In this document: positions 18,101-26,933 of the stretch, in pieces
How the letters are laid out: each line of letters opens with the position of its first letter
Position numbering within the stretch: the first letter of the stretch is position 1
Assembly (NCBI GenBank): GCA_019359395.1
Contig: JAHHHK010000017.1
Location: 1 to 64,000 of the forward strand
Direction: 5' to 3'
Source of the DNA: Komarekiella atlantica HA4396-MV6
GTDB taxonomy: Bacteria > Cyanobacteriota > Cyanobacteriia > Cyanobacteriales > Nostocaceae
Length of the DNA: 64,000 nucleotides
Position numbers and translations under genes: made by a program
Notes under the pieces: generated by a model
What the model was told of the DNA's origin: nothing
The model's input: the letters and a program-made list of their open reading frames with translations, nothing else
The model's database searches: none

Positions 18101-19394
18101 AGTATCTTACATTGATGGTGGTTCACGCTACGTTAGTGCTACATATATTCCTCGATTCAACACTCAAGGAACCGTGGTGGAAGGGTTTGTGGGATTAGTT
18201 AGTGATATTAGCGATCGCAAGCTAGCTGAGGAGGCGTTGCGGCAAAGCGAGGAACGCACACGACTTGCCATCAAGGTGGGCCGGCTCGGTACTTGGGCCT
18301 ACAACCCTAGCACAAACCTCGTCGAGTTGGACGAGCGGATGCGCGAGATCTGGGGCGAGCCTAATGACGCGGTGATTATTCCTCTACCAATGATCATGGA
18401 GCGCATACACCCTGACGACCGAGAACGCGTAGCGAGTGCCGTCGGCACTGCACTCGATCCCAGGTCGTCGGGTATTTACGAAATTGACTATCGGCTTGTG
18501 TGGCCCGACGGAACCGAACGGTGGGTGTCGGTTTACGGACAGGCGCAATTTGAGGGAGAGGGAGGATCTCGGCGATCGCTTGAGTTAATTGGAACTGCAC
18601 TCGATATCAGCGATCGCAAGCTTGCCGAAATCGCCTTGCAACAACTCAACGAAATCCTAGAGCAAGGAATCAAAGAACGCACAGCCCAACTAGAAGCTGC
18701 TAACCAGGAACTCGAATCCTTCTCCTATTCAGTATCTCACGACCTGCGAGCACCGTTTCGCCACATCGCTGGATTTGTAGAATTACTGCAAAAGCGGCTG
18801 AATTCAACCAGCTTGGATGAAACGAGTCAGCGCTATTTACGGACGATCGCTCAAACTGCCAAACAGGCAGGTATACTAATTGATGAATTGCTGACATTTT
18901 CCCGGATGGGACGCAGCGAGATGCGTTCTATTAACCTGAATATGGATCAATTGGTGCGAGAAATCAAACGCGATTTAGTCATAGAGACAAAAGGACGCAT
19001 AATCCATTGGCACACTGCGCCATTGCCAGAGGTGCAAGGCGACCCTTCTATGCTCCGGCTCGTCCTCCGCAACCTGATTGACAATGCAATTAAGTATACT
19101 ATGACTCGCACTATAGCAGAAATTACTATTGGCAGTACCAACCATGAAAACGAAGTTATCTTTTTTGTGCAAGATAACGGCGTTGGTTTTAATATGCAAT
19201 ATGTTCACAAACTGTTTGGCGTCTTTCAACGCCTACATAGCGACCCAGAATTTGAAGGCACGGGTGTAGGATTGGCAAATGTGCAGCGGATTATTCATCG
19301 ACACAATGGTCGAGTTTGGGCAGAGAGTGTGGTTAACAACGGAGCCACATTTTATTTCTCACTGCCTAAATTGATAAAAAAGGAGAGTGAATGA
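15141..19394 (+). CDS. Multi-domain hybrid histidine kinase (PAS-GAF-HK-REC-PAS3-HK)
   Basis: A 1417-residue sensor with two kinase cores. Order: N-terminal PAS-like domain (about 20-160), GAF (170-335), HisKA with phospho-acceptor His in 'FFSNVSHEFRTPL' (about 360), HATPase with N-box 'LNLLSNAFKFT' (about 475), receiver (643-760; phospho-acceptor Asp near 691 in 'LILSDVMMPELDG'), three PAS/PAC units (795-1160), then a second, phytochrome-type HisKA ('FSYSVSHDLRAPF', about 1200) and HATPase (1290-1410). No membrane helix is seen, so it is cytoplasmic. The linker between the first HATPase and the receiver is a Glu/Gly-rich stretch encoded by a GCAGGGG simple repeat (16980-17040). The stop overlaps the ATG of the next gene (ATGA), showing coupling. 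Confidence 0.9.
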   Translation: MTEAKAANFNDLFVKGGEMGALMRSLDWSQLPLGAVENWSSSLKTAVSICLNSRFPMVIWWGKELVLLYNDAWQPILGTKHPHALGRPGKEVWAEIWDIIGVQLESVLATGQATWSDDMLLLVDRYGYIEEAYFTYSYSPIFLETGEVGGAFTAVTETTRRVIGERRLSTLRELAASTVEAKSVEKTCRIASTTLATNPYDIPFALLYLVENDGDEAQLVGTVGLEVGILSSPQQVDLTQKTDLWQLSQVKRTGQAVVIDQLTNQFGELPGGAWEESPRSAIVLPIAQAGQKQQLAGFLVLGISPRREFDDEYRGFFDLVASNVATAIANASAYEEERQRAEALAELDRAKTAFFSNVSHEFRTPLTLMLGPLAETLAHDSGLQPQEREKLEMVQRNGLRLLKLVNTLLDFSRIEAGRVQAVYESTDLAMLTAELASVFRSAIEQAGLRLLVNCPPLPERVYVDREMWEKIVLNLLSNAFKFTFEGEIEVVLRWGGTHVELEIRDTGIGIAAIELPHLFERFYQVQGARGRTYEGSGIGLSLVQELVKLHKGSIQVNSVVNQGTRFTVSLPTGFAHLPSDALRTRSAERIAPYSTATVAAPYVEEALRWLPEEEEGEQGSREAGGQGSRGAGEQISSLPVCESARILLAEDNADMRDYLKRLLSQRYEVEAVADGVAALAAAQTQLPDLILSDVMMPELDGFELLHQLRADPQTRELPIILLSARAGEESRIEGLEARADDYLIKPFSARELLARIEATLKLARIRQAATLREQTLRAASEAAQQEAESAYNQINHILERMTDAFVALDRNWRVTYQNKQAERLNGKPRTEVIGKTHWEEWPASVGTNVERQYRRAMAEQVPVHFEHHYYLPPDYDVWFEIHAYPSQEGLGIFFRDITERKRAEEALQQREAELSLITNALPVLISFVDSEQRYRFNNREYEVWFGHSATEVYGKYLWEVLGESAYEAIRPYVEQVLAGQQVIFESQVSYIDGGSRYVSATYIPRFNTQGTVVEGFVGLVSDISDRKLAEEALRQSEERTRLAIKVGRLGTWAYNPSTNLVELDERMREIWGEPNDAVIIPLPMIMERIHPDDRERVASAVGTALDPRSSGIYEIDYRLVWPDGTERWVSVYGQAQFEGEGGSRRSLELIGTALDISDRKLAEIALQQLNEILEQGIKERTAQLEAANQELESFSYSVSHDLRAPFRHIAGFVELLQKRLNSTSLDETSQRYLRTIAQTAKQAGILIDELLTFSRMGRSEMRSINLNMDQLVREIKRDLVIETKGRIIHWHTAPLPEVQGDPSMLRLVLRNLIDNAIKYTMTRTIAEITIGSTNHENEVIFFVQDNGVGFNMQYVHKLFGVFQRLHSDPEFEGTGVGLANVQRIIHRHNGRVWAESVVNNGATFYFSLPKLIKKESE

Positions 19395-19867
19395 AGGAAC
19401 TCAAGCGAATTCTGCTGATTGAAGACAGTGCCAACGATGCCGAATTAATCCTGACTGCCCTTTCGGAAAACCATCTCGCTAACGAAGTAGTGGTAGTACG
19501 TGATGGCGAGGAAGCGTTAGATTATCTCTATCGTCGGGGACTGTTTCGGTTAAGAATGGAGGGGTATCCTGTTGTAGTACTGCTCGATTTAAAGCTACCT
19601 AAAATCGATGGGCTAGAAGTGCTGGCACGACTCAAATCTGACCCCAAAATGCGAGTGATTCCCATCGTAGTACTGACCTCTTCGCGCGAAGAACCAGATC
19701 TATCTCGATGCTATGAGTTAGGCGTCAATGCCTATGTCGTCAAGCCTGTAGACTACCATGAATTTGTCGATGCGATTAGAGGTGTGGGACTGTTTTGGGC
19801 AGTGATCAATCAGCCTCCTCTTGGTGCTTTACCTCCTGTACCTCATCGTCAGCAGGAGAACAAGTGA
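19391..19867 (+). CDS. Rcp1-like single-domain response regulator
   Basis: A 158-residue CheY-like receiver of the Rcp1 type, the usual partner of phytochrome-class kinases. Acidic pocket 'LLIEDSANDAEL' at about residues 9-20, phospho-acceptor Asp in 'VVLLDLKLPKIDG' near 66, conserved Thr/Ser in 'IVVLTSS' and Lys in 'YVVKPVDYHEF'. The C-terminal helix ending 'FWAVINQPP' is characteristic of the Rcp group. It has no output domain. It overlaps the preceding kinase by four bases and its TGA overlaps the ATG of the next gene, so the three are translated together. It probably takes phosphate from the second kinase core of the upstream protein. Confidence 0.93.
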   Translation: MKELKRILLIEDSANDAELILTALSENHLANEVVVVRDGEEALDYLYRRGLFRLRMEGYPVVVLLDLKLPKIDGLEVLARLKSDPKMRVIPIVVLTSSREEPDLSRCYELGVNAYVVKPVDYHEFVDAIRGVGLFWAVINQPPLGALPPVPHRQQENK

Positions 19868-21831
19868 TGAGTGTTCTGCGTTTCCTCCTGTTGGAAGACA
19901 GTTTGTTAGATGCAGAGCTTGTCCAAGCAATGTTAACAGAAGGAGGAATTGATTGCGAACTCGTACGTGTTGAAACCAGTGCTGACTTCTTGGCTGCACT
20001 GGAAACAAAGGCTTTTGATTTAATTCTTGCCGATTATGCTTTGCCGTCGTTTGATGGGATTTCTGCACTACAAATTGCTCGCAATCGTTGTCCAGATGTG
20101 CCTTTCATCTTTGTCTCTGCGGCATTGGGTGAAGAATTGGCGATCGAAGCCCTGAAGAATGGTGCAACCGATTATGTGTTGAAGCAAAGACTAGGGCGGT
20201 TGGTTCCTTCGGTACAACGGGCATTGCGCGAAGCTCAAGAGCGTCGTGAGCGCCAACGAGCAGAGGATTCTTTACAAAAGAGTGAAGCCAGGTATCGCAG
20301 AATTGTTGATACCTCTTATGAAGGCATCTGGATGATTGATTCTCAAGCCCGAACAGAGTTTGTGAATCAACGGATCTCTGAAATGTTGGGTTATACAGCA
20401 GAAGAGATGTTTGGTCGTGCCATATTTGATTTTATGGATCAGACTGATGGTATAGTTGCCCAACAGAAACTTGAGTGGCTCAAGCAAGAAGGAAATGATC
20501 TTAAAGAAGGTCGATTGCGCTGCAAAGATGGTTCGTACATCTGGGCATTGATTTCTGCTAGAGCAATTTCGAGTGAGCAAGGTGAATTCTTAGGTGCGAT
20601 CGCCATGCTAACTGATATCACAGATCGCAAGCGAACCGAGTCAGAACGCGATCGCCTCCTACAACTTGAACGAACAGCACGAGCAGAAGCAGAGGCAGCA
20701 AACCGAATCAAAGATGAGTTTTTAGCAGTCCTTTCTCACGAGTTGCGATCGCCCCTAAATCCGATCTTAGGTTGGTCAAAACTGTTGCAAAGTCGTAAAT
20801 TTGATGAAACAGCCCTCAAGAAAGCACTGGAAACCATTGAGCGCAATGCTAAATTGCAAGCTCAACTAATTGAAGATCTGTTGGATGTTTCTCGCATTCT
20901 CCAAGGTAAAATCAACCTCAATATGACAGCAGTCGATCTGGCATCTACCATTGAGGCCGCAATGGAGACAGTGCGCTTAGCAGCAGAGGCGAAAACCATT
21001 CAAATTCAGACGATGCTAGATCCGTCGGTTGGGCAAGTTTTGGGTGATTGTGCTCGCCTACAACAAGTCCTCTGGAATCTGCTATCGAATGCCGTCAAGT
21101 TCACACCCAGTGGCGGACAAGTCAATGTGCTATTGGAGTGTGTTGACGCTCAAGCTCAAATTACCGTGAGCGACAATGGTAAGGGCATTAGCCCTGACTT
21201 TCTACCTCATGTGTTTGAATACTTTTATCAAGGTGATAGTACGACAACCAGAAAGTTTGGTGGACTAGGGTTAGGTTTAGCCCTTGTCCGTCACTTGGTT
21301 GAGATGCATGGCGGAACAGTGTGGGCCCAAAGTCCAGGTGAGGAGCAAGGATCTATCTTCATAGTTCAGCTACCCTTGCTCAAGGACAGCGCAATCATCA
21401 AGGATAAAACTAATACCGTATTAACTACTGCTACTGCTTCTTCCCCCCTCACAGGTATACAAATCCTGCTTGTAGATGACAATGCTGATACCCGTGACTT
21501 TTTCAGCTTTGTGCTTGAGGAATTTGGCGCACTCGTAACCGCAGTAGAATCCGCAGATGAAGCATTACAAACCCTAGCACAGTCAAAACCAGATATCTTG
21601 CTCAGCGATATAGGGATGCCAGAAATGAACGGCTATATGCTGATAAAAGAGGTGCGTGCTATGGAAATAAAAGAAGGGCGACAACAGATTCCGGCGATCG
21701 CCTTGACTGCTTATGCGAGTGAAATTGATCAACAGGATACACTAGCAGCAGGGTTTCAACAGCACATCGCCAAACCTGTAGCACCAGAGGAGTTGCTCAC
21801 AGCGATTTCTAACCTAGTTAAATGTATTTAA
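19867..21831 (+). CDS. Hybrid histidine kinase (REC-PAS-HK-REC)
   Basis: A 654-residue protein with an N-terminal receiver (about 1-125; 'FLLLEDSLLDAELV', Asp in 'LILADYALPSFDG'), PAS/PAC (about 145-260), HisKA with His in 'FLAVLSHELRSPL' (about 290), HATPase with 'LWNLLSNAVKF' and 'GLGLGLALVRHLVEMHGG', and a C-terminal receiver (about 530-654; 'ILLVDDNADTRDF', 'LLSDIGMPEMNG', 'AKPVAPEEL'). The ATG at 19867 overlaps the stop of the Rcp1-like gene (TGATG); the frame is open further upstream to 19795 but that would overlap the previous gene needlessly. It is the last member of a three-gene phosphorelay operon with both an input and an output receiver. Confidence 0.9.
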   Translation: MSVLRFLLLEDSLLDAELVQAMLTEGGIDCELVRVETSADFLAALETKAFDLILADYALPSFDGISALQIARNRCPDVPFIFVSAALGEELAIEALKNGATDYVLKQRLGRLVPSVQRALREAQERRERQRAEDSLQKSEARYRRIVDTSYEGIWMIDSQARTEFVNQRISEMLGYTAEEMFGRAIFDFMDQTDGIVAQQKLEWLKQEGNDLKEGRLRCKDGSYIWALISARAISSEQGEFLGAIAMLTDITDRKRTESERDRLLQLERTARAEAEAANRIKDEFLAVLSHELRSPLNPILGWSKLLQSRKFDETALKKALETIERNAKLQAQLIEDLLDVSRILQGKINLNMTAVDLASTIEAAMETVRLAAEAKTIQIQTMLDPSVGQVLGDCARLQQVLWNLLSNAVKFTPSGGQVNVLLECVDAQAQITVSDNGKGISPDFLPHVFEYFYQGDSTTTRKFGGLGLGLALVRHLVEMHGGTVWAQSPGEEQGSIFIVQLPLLKDSAIIKDKTNTVLTTATASSPLTGIQILLVDDNADTRDFFSFVLEEFGALVTAVESADEALQTLAQSKPDILLSDIGMPEMNGYMLIKEVRAMEIKEGRQQIPAIALTAYASEIDQQDTLAAGFQQHIAKPVAPEELLTAISNLVKCI

Positions 21832-22247
21832 TAAATGTGATATTAAAGACAACCGCACACATAGACGGATGAGTTGGGATTGAAATGACGCTATTTATAG
21901 CAGAGTGCTGTAAGCCTATATAAATCCAAGTACTTCAAGGCTTTGAGCAATCAACATTGTCCTAACCTATACTTCGACTACTATAAACGGTTGTTTGGAG
22001 TTCATTAACTTACTAACTTTGATACAAGACTATTGGCACAACCACATTTCTCTAGATTTAATAGAATAATTCCTGGTAGTTAAAGTTACTTTCTTTCAGA
22101 AACACTATAAAGCATAGTAGCTGTATTTTGAACACCTCAAAAATCTTTTAGTATTTTACTAATTTTGGAATATTTTGCGTTTGATATTCGTTGTTTAGTA
22201 ATAGCGACAACGCTAAACAATCTATCTAGTTAGTGAGGTCATTAATT
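21832..22247. other. Gene-free intergenic region
   Basis: About 415 AT-rich bases between the kinase operon and the small peptide gene. No ORF or RNA gene is recognised. It should hold the promoter of the peptide gene. The GAGG at 22235-22238 is the ribosome-binding site that supports an ATG at 22248. Confidence 0.5.
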
Positions 22248-22472
22248 ATGTCACATCAAATGTTCACCACCGATTTACTTGCAGAGTTATCTACAGAGGA
22301 ACAACAATCTCTATCTGGGGGACAAGAAACGCAAGTATTATTTGGACAAGGACACTATCGTTGTAAAGCGGGCTTTGATGCAAGTAGTTCTTGGGATTGG
22401 CATTTGGCTGGGCGCGAAAACAAACAAGGTAGAACATGGGAATATTTCTCTTGTAAGAAATGGTCTTATTAG
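22248..22472 (+). CDS. Double-glycine leader peptide, RiPP/bacteriocin-like precursor
   Basis: A 74-residue peptide. The N-terminal 25 residues look like a double-glycine leader: 'LLAELSTEEQQSLSGG', with the acidic, amphipathic helix and terminal GG seen in cyanobacterial bacteriocin and other RiPP precursors. The 49-residue remainder is rich in Gly, Trp, Tyr and Ser and has two Cys (YRCKAG and FSCKKW), which could form a disulfide or be modified. A GAGG ribosome-binding site 9 bases upstream selects this ATG over a GTG at 22233. No C39 peptidase/ABC exporter or modifying enzyme is adjacent. The alternative is an unrelated small protein with a chance GG. Confidence 0.65.
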   Translation: MSHQMFTTDLLAELSTEEQQSLSGGQETQVLFGQGHYRCKAGFDASSSWDWHLAGRENKQGRTWEYFSCKKWSY

Positions 22473-22598
22473 GGGATAGTTAGCTATTTGAGGATAGTTC
22501 GGTCAAGTCTAACTCAAGTGATGAGCACTTCTAAAATCTTTGATCACTCATGTGTGGCTTCATAACCGAAAGCCCTAACTACTCAGTACTCACCACTC

Positions 22599-23690
22599 TT
22601 AAAATCCCATTGCCTCGGCTACTGCTCCCAGTTCCGCTGCGATGCCCTGTTTAAATAGACTTTGATTGTGTTTAATGGCTGTATCTGGGTCTTTTAAACC
22701 ATTGCCAGTCAGGACGCAAACTACTGTCGCCCCAGTGGGAACTTGGTCTTTTACCTGCAATAAGCCGGCTACAGAAGCAGCGCTAGCGGGTTCGCAAAAG
22801 ATGCCTTCAGATGATGCCAAAAGTCGATAAGCGTCGAGAATTTCTGCATCGGTAACGGCGTTGAAACTGCCCATACTGGCTGATTGCGCTGCGATCGCTA
22901 ACTCCCAGCTAGCGGGGTTGCCAATGCGAATTGCTGTCGCTAAGGTTTCGGGGTGCGCTACTGGCTGACCAGTGACTAAGGGGGCTGCACCTGCGGCTTG
23001 GAATCCCATCATTCGGGGTAGGCGATCGCATTTTCCAGCTTGGTGATATTGACAAAACCCCATCCAATATGCTGTGATGTTTCCCGCATTACCCACAGGG
23101 ATACATAGCCAGTCTGGAACTTCGCCCAGCACATCAACAATTTCAAATGCGCCTGTTTTTTGCCCTTCTAAGCGGTAGGGATTGACTGAATTCACCAAAG
23201 TTACCGGATAACTTTCTGCCATCTCGCGGACAATTTCCAGCGCTTGGTCAAAATTACCTTTAATTGCTAGTACCTCTGCCCCATACAGCAAAGCCTGAGC
23301 CAACTTGCCCAGTGCCACATAGCCATCGGGAATCAGTACAAAGGCACTCATCCCGCCACGCCTAGCATAAGCGGCGGCGGCGGCTGAGGTATTGCCTGTG
23401 CTAGCACAGATTACTGCTTTTGCCCCTGCTTCCTTGGCTTTGGAAATTGCCATTGTCATTCCCCGGTCTTTGAAGCTACCGGTGGGATTAAGACCGTCAT
23501 ATTTGACAAATACACGTACTTGTCTACCAATGCGCTCTGCGATCGCTGGCACTGGTATTAAGGGAGTGTTACCCTCGAACAAAGTGACAACAGGCGTTTT
23601 TTCGCTGACAGGCAAGTATTCACGATAGGCTTCTATCAGTCCAGGCCAAGGTTGGCGATAAGATTTAGCAGTAGACAGGCTCAAAGTCAC
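22599..23690 (-). CDS. thrC: Threonine synthase
   Basis: A PLP-dependent enzyme that converts O-phosphohomoserine to threonine. The core is clear: '[20 protein letters not shown]', PLP-binding Lys in '[15 protein letters not shown]', the '[13 protein letters not shown]' phosphate loop, '[13 protein letters not shown]', '[12 protein letters not shown]', and the C-terminal '[11 protein letters not shown]'. The frame stays open to an ATG at 23756, but those first 22 residues are encoded by an intergenic simple repeat (gggactgggga type). I place the start at the GTG at 23690, which gives about 363 residues, normal for the family. No strong ribosome-binding site is seen. It is a single gene on the minus strand. 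Confidence 0.9.
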   Translation of the reverse strand: MTLSLSTAKSYRQPWPGLIEAYREYLPVSEKTPVVTLFEGNTPLIPVPAIAERIGRQVRVFVKYDGLNPTGSFKDRGMTMAISKAKEAGAKAVICASTGNTSAAAAAYARRGGMSAFVLIPDGYVALGKLAQALLYGAEVLAIKGNFDQALEIVREMAESYPVTLVNSVNPYRLEGQKTGAFEIVDVLGEVPDWLCIPVGNAGNITAYWMGFCQYHQAGKCDRLPRMMGFQAAGAAPLVTGQPVAHPETLATAIRIGNPASWELAIAAQSASMGSFNAVTDAEILDAYRLLASSEGIFCEPASAASVAGLLQVKDQVPTGATVVCVLTGNGLKDPDTAIKHNQSLFKQGIAAELGAVAEAMGF

Positions 23691-24086
23691 GGAGTTTATC
23701 AAGATTGGGGATTGGGGACTGGGGAACTCGGGGCCCCCTTTGGGGATAAGGGGCAATGGGGATTGAGGACTGGGGACTCTTAAGAGGGGAAAAAGGTGAG
23801 ACCAGTGCTGCGGGAGGGTTTCCCTCCGCAGGCAACTGGCGAACCCGAAGGGTTAAAGGGTAAGGGGATGGTTCTTCCCTTTTCCCCTTGCCCCTTCCCC
23901 CTTTCCCTAATCCTAATCCCCAGTCTTTTGATTGGAACACGAGTATCAAAATTGCAGTCTTTTATGAAATAATCTAAAATTTATTAGACTAAATGATTAA
24001 AATTATACAATATTTTCATAAAGGTTAAATTTACATTATTATATTATCTCTAATGGTGTGAGTTAAGTTGTGGATTTAAATAAGTG
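23691..24086. other. Intergenic region with simple-sequence repeats
   Basis: Runs of 'ggggactgggga' at about 23705-23785 and 'ccccttccccctttcccta' type sequence at about 23870-23920 fill the part next to thrC. The remainder (23940-24086) is very AT-rich. It must carry the promoters of thrC (minus) and of the small gene at 24087 (plus). No RNA gene is recognised. Confidence 0.6.
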
Positions 24087-24275
24087 ATGTCTACCTGTTC
24101 ACCAAGTGTTTATAATCGTGAGTCTCAGGCTCTTTGGGCTAGCAAGTTGAGCAAGTCTTATTACCAAGATGACCAGCAAGCTAAACTTATGCATCTGCAA
24201 GCAGAGATAGATTCTTTGCTAGAGCAGTTGCAAAACCTGAAGCACCAACGTCTAGATGGTGTTAGCCAAGAATAA
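24087..24275 (+). CDS. Small conserved cyanobacterial protein
   Basis: A 62-residue protein starting 'MSTCSPSVYNRESQALW', with a helical, Gln/Leu-rich second half ('LMHLQAEIDSLLEQLQNL') that probably forms a coiled coil. I recall very similar small proteins in many cyanobacteria, all of unknown function. A GTG lies one codon before the chosen ATG. It converges with the large membrane-anchored protein gene, 63 bases away. Confidence 0.65.
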   Translation: MSTCSPSVYNRESQALWASKLSKSYYQDDQQAKLMHLQAEIDSLLEQLQNLKHQRLDGVSQE

Positions 24276-24338
24276 TGTAAGTTGTTTCGGACAGCGATCG
24301 CTAGTATCTCTCGATTCTGAATTTTAACAAGAGAGTTG

Positions 24339-26675
24339 CTATTCAAAACGCTGGTTTTTCTCTGACCAGCGCTTCAGACTATAGTTATTAGCGTTTTCCA
24401 CTAGTAAAGCTAGGGAATGCGTGTCTGAAAGCTTAGCGATCGCTGTCAACACTTGCTGGGAATTTTCGGTAAAATCTGTATAAATTACTTTACCAGTATC
24501 AGACAAAATTAGACTCCGGGGACGTGATTGCTCCTTTTCCCCATAAATCCCAGGTACAGCCTGATTCAAAGATGCTATTGATGCCTCTGAAATAGTTAAT
24601 ACTGTTTCCGGCTGGGCATTATTTGTTAAATCAATCAGTTGAACAGGCCAATAACTCAATTTTTCGTGCATCTGCTCAAAGCTAGGAATAGCCTCAGTGG
24701 AAAGATCGCCTGACTGTTGTAAAGAACGCCACACACTTGGTAAAATTGTCTTTACCTTTTGGGGATCTTGTTGATACAGTGCCTCTATAGTGATTGGAGA
24801 TGGTTGCACCCATTCCAGCGCTGTATTTGTCATAGCTAGGGGTCTGGGTTGAAGACCATTATTTTGATTCTCTGGAATTGTGACGCCAGTAGCTAATAGG
24901 CGCAAAACCCCACCTCGTAATTGCACTGCTTTGATAGTGGCGGTATTTGTTTGCTGTTCTCCATTGGGTAGCCAGACAACTATTTGAATTCCAGGGTCAG
25001 AACTAATACCCAAAGTTTGCCAAAAAAATTTAGCTGGGGAAGTTTTAGGAGGCTTTAAGTTATTAAATGGTGAATTTAGCCAGCGTTTCCCGTCATGAAA
25101 TGCACTGACTTCCACCTGATACCATTGGTTGTCTGTGAGTTTTATATCTGCTGTGGAATTTAGTTGTAGCCACTCGGCGCTAGTAACTTGAGTAATTGGC
25201 TGCACCGAACCAATAATCTGACTAGGGTGAGTAGAGAGGGCTTGCGACTTTGTTACCTCACTACTAACTCTTGCTAACAGACCTTGAATATATGCAAGAG
25301 TATCTTTTTTGATTTGTGGTTGGGCGCTCAACCAGGAATTAGCATGTTCTCGCCCCCGTTGAACTGCTAAAATTAATGCTCCCCAAGCTTGTACTTCCGA
25401 CCTATTTGGATTCACTCGCAACGCCGCAACTGTGCGATTCCACAACCGTCCTTCATCAGCTTTCAGTAAGGTAGCAATTTCTTGAGCATTCTGGGGCGAT
25501 GTTTCAAACACCTGTAAAGCTTTCCCCCAGCGACCATCAATCAAATCTGCTAATACTTGTTGACTCGGACTGGCCCAACTTTTTTGAGCTTGGGCTTTGC
25601 TAAGTTGGGAGTGCAAGCGAATCAAATCCATTTGCGCTTGCGCCGCCTCTGGTAAAACTCCTCTTCGCTGTTTTTGGATAAATTTCAACCACTCAAAAGC
25701 TGGTGTCCATAGTCCGCTACGGGCAATTGAGAGGGCGTTTTGGTATGCAGAATCTTTGAGGGCTGGTGAATTGAGAGTAATCGCTTCTAATTGAAGGGGT
25801 TTGAGGAATAATTTGACAGGTTTGACTTGATAAACTTGTAATTGCGGTTCTAAACCTACTGTTTGATCAACCACTAACTCTTTTTTCTTATCACCAGTTA
25901 CCTGCTGCCATTTGGGCTGTTGTCCTTTGGGACTTGTCCAAGACAACATCGACTGTAAATTGATGCGTTCTGGATTGTAATATATGATGTTACCGTAAGC
26001 AAACGTACTACTGCCTTGTTGGCGCTGACCTTGCAAAGAAAACCAAACCCCTGGTGATGTAGCACCTTCAAAGCGTTTCACTTCAGTTAAAGGTAAAGGA
26101 AGGTTGGTATCTTGCTCTGATGTCGCATCCAATACAAAAGATTCTTCTGGGCCTGTTACAGATAGTTGAGTTGCTAGATAATAGTATTTTTCGGACTGGG
26201 ATTGAAACTCTGACTCTTGTGAGCGTTGATAAACCCTGAGTTCAATAAGTTCTTGACAATCAGACTGACAATTAGCACGTTTTCGAAAAACTGGCAGTAA
26301 AAACGAGATTTCTACATCTGTATCTAAAGGTAAGATTTTCCCGGCTATGTGTTTTTGCTTACTCAGATTGAGTTGAATATCTTCGAGAGTATGGGGACGC
26401 TCGTAATTACCGAGGGGAATTTGTGCCCATTCTGGTAAAACTTTATTCAGCCAACTTACCTGATTTGGATTGAAGATGTAGAGAGTGCTAATCCAAGCAA
26501 AAGCCATAACTAAACTAGCACTGCTAAGCAGAATTGCGACCGCTAGCGTTGACAATAAACGATTTTGCTTTTTCGGCTTTTTATCGGGTTTTTTAGCCAC
26601 ATCTTTGGTCACGCCTGTATGCGGCTGATTTCGTTTAGCAGCTTTTGGCGTCAGCTTGCGCCAGCGATTTGCCAT
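24339..26675 (-). CDS. Large membrane-anchored hypothetical protein
   Basis: A 778-residue protein from the ATG at 26675 (a TTG four codons earlier is also possible). The first 40 residues are strongly basic, followed by one transmembrane helix at about residues 41-65 ('LLSTLAVAILLSSASLVMAF'), so the bulk should face the periplasm or lumen. The large domain has beta-rich stretches with paired Cys ('ANCQSDCQEL' near 135), a helical middle with repeat-like segments (about 320-470), and a final part that speaks of lipids or ligands to no recognised family. I do not recognise a domain. It converges with the small gene at 24087 and is divergent from the porin. Confidence 0.7.
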   Translation of the reverse strand: MANRWRKLTPKAAKRNQPHTGVTKDVAKKPDKKPKKQNRLLSTLAVAILLSSASLVMAFAWISTLYIFNPNQVSWLNKVLPEWAQIPLGNYERPHTLEDIQLNLSKQKHIAGKILPLDTDVEISFLLPVFRKRANCQSDCQELIELRVYQRSQESEFQSQSEKYYYLATQLSVTGPEESFVLDATSEQDTNLPLPLTEVKRFEGATSPGVWFSLQGQRQQGSSTFAYGNIIYYNPERINLQSMLSWTSPKGQQPKWQQVTGDKKKELVVDQTVGLEPQLQVYQVKPVKLFLKPLQLEAITLNSPALKDSAYQNALSIARSGLWTPAFEWLKFIQKQRRGVLPEAAQAQMDLIRLHSQLSKAQAQKSWASPSQQVLADLIDGRWGKALQVFETSPQNAQEIATLLKADEGRLWNRTVAALRVNPNRSEVQAWGALILAVQRGREHANSWLSAQPQIKKDTLAYIQGLLARVSSEVTKSQALSTHPSQIIGSVQPITQVTSAEWLQLNSTADIKLTDNQWYQVEVSAFHDGKRWLNSPFNNLKPPKTSPAKFFWQTLGISSDPGIQIVVWLPNGEQQTNTATIKAVQLRGGVLRLLATGVTIPENQNNGLQPRPLAMTNTALEWVQPSPITIEALYQQDPQKVKTILPSVWRSLQQSGDLSTEAIPSFEQMHEKLSYWPVQLIDLTNNAQPETVLTISEASIASLNQAVPGIYGEKEQSRPRSLILSDTGKVIYTDFTENSQQVLTAIAKLSDTHSLALLVENANNYSLKRWSEKNQRFE

Positions 26676-26708
26676 AGTAGTTTCCAATCAATCGAGTGTG
26701 TCTTTTTA

Positions 26709-26788
26709 AGTTCCCAGTCCCTAGCCCCAGTTCCCAATCCCTAGTCCCCAGTCCCTAGCCCCAGTTCCCAGTCCCTAGCCCCCAGTAC
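26709..26788. repeat. Tandem ~20-bp simple repeat
   Basis: About four degenerate copies of AGTTCCCAGTCCCTAGCCCC lie between the membrane-anchored protein gene and the porin. It is the opposite-strand form of the 'ggggactggggac' sequences near 14050 and 23710. Confidence 0.75.
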
Positions 26789-26842
26789 CTAATACCCTGT
26801 TATACTCGCGCTTTCCGAAGTTGCCCATACGCGCAAAGTCTA

Positions 26843-26856
26843 ATTTTGTACAAAAT
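26843..26856. promoter_or_regulatory. Possible operator palindrome upstream of porin gene
   Basis: ATTTTGTACAAAAT is a perfect 14-base palindrome 77 bases before the porin start, and a second GTAC follows six bases later. It has the size and symmetry of a dimeric repressor site. Which regulator, if any, binds it is unknown; iron control would be plausible given the porin family. Confidence 0.3.
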
Positions 26857-26933
26857 CCGTACATTTCCCCATGTGGACGCCAGACAATCGAGAATACACT
26901 CTTCACGTAAGTATGTGAGCAGAGTGTAAAAAG

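Noticed and set aside
19795-19866. Upstream extension of the second hybrid kinase
   Set aside because: Would overlap the Rcp1-like gene by 73 bases; the ATG at 19867 in a TGATG junction starts directly at the receiver.
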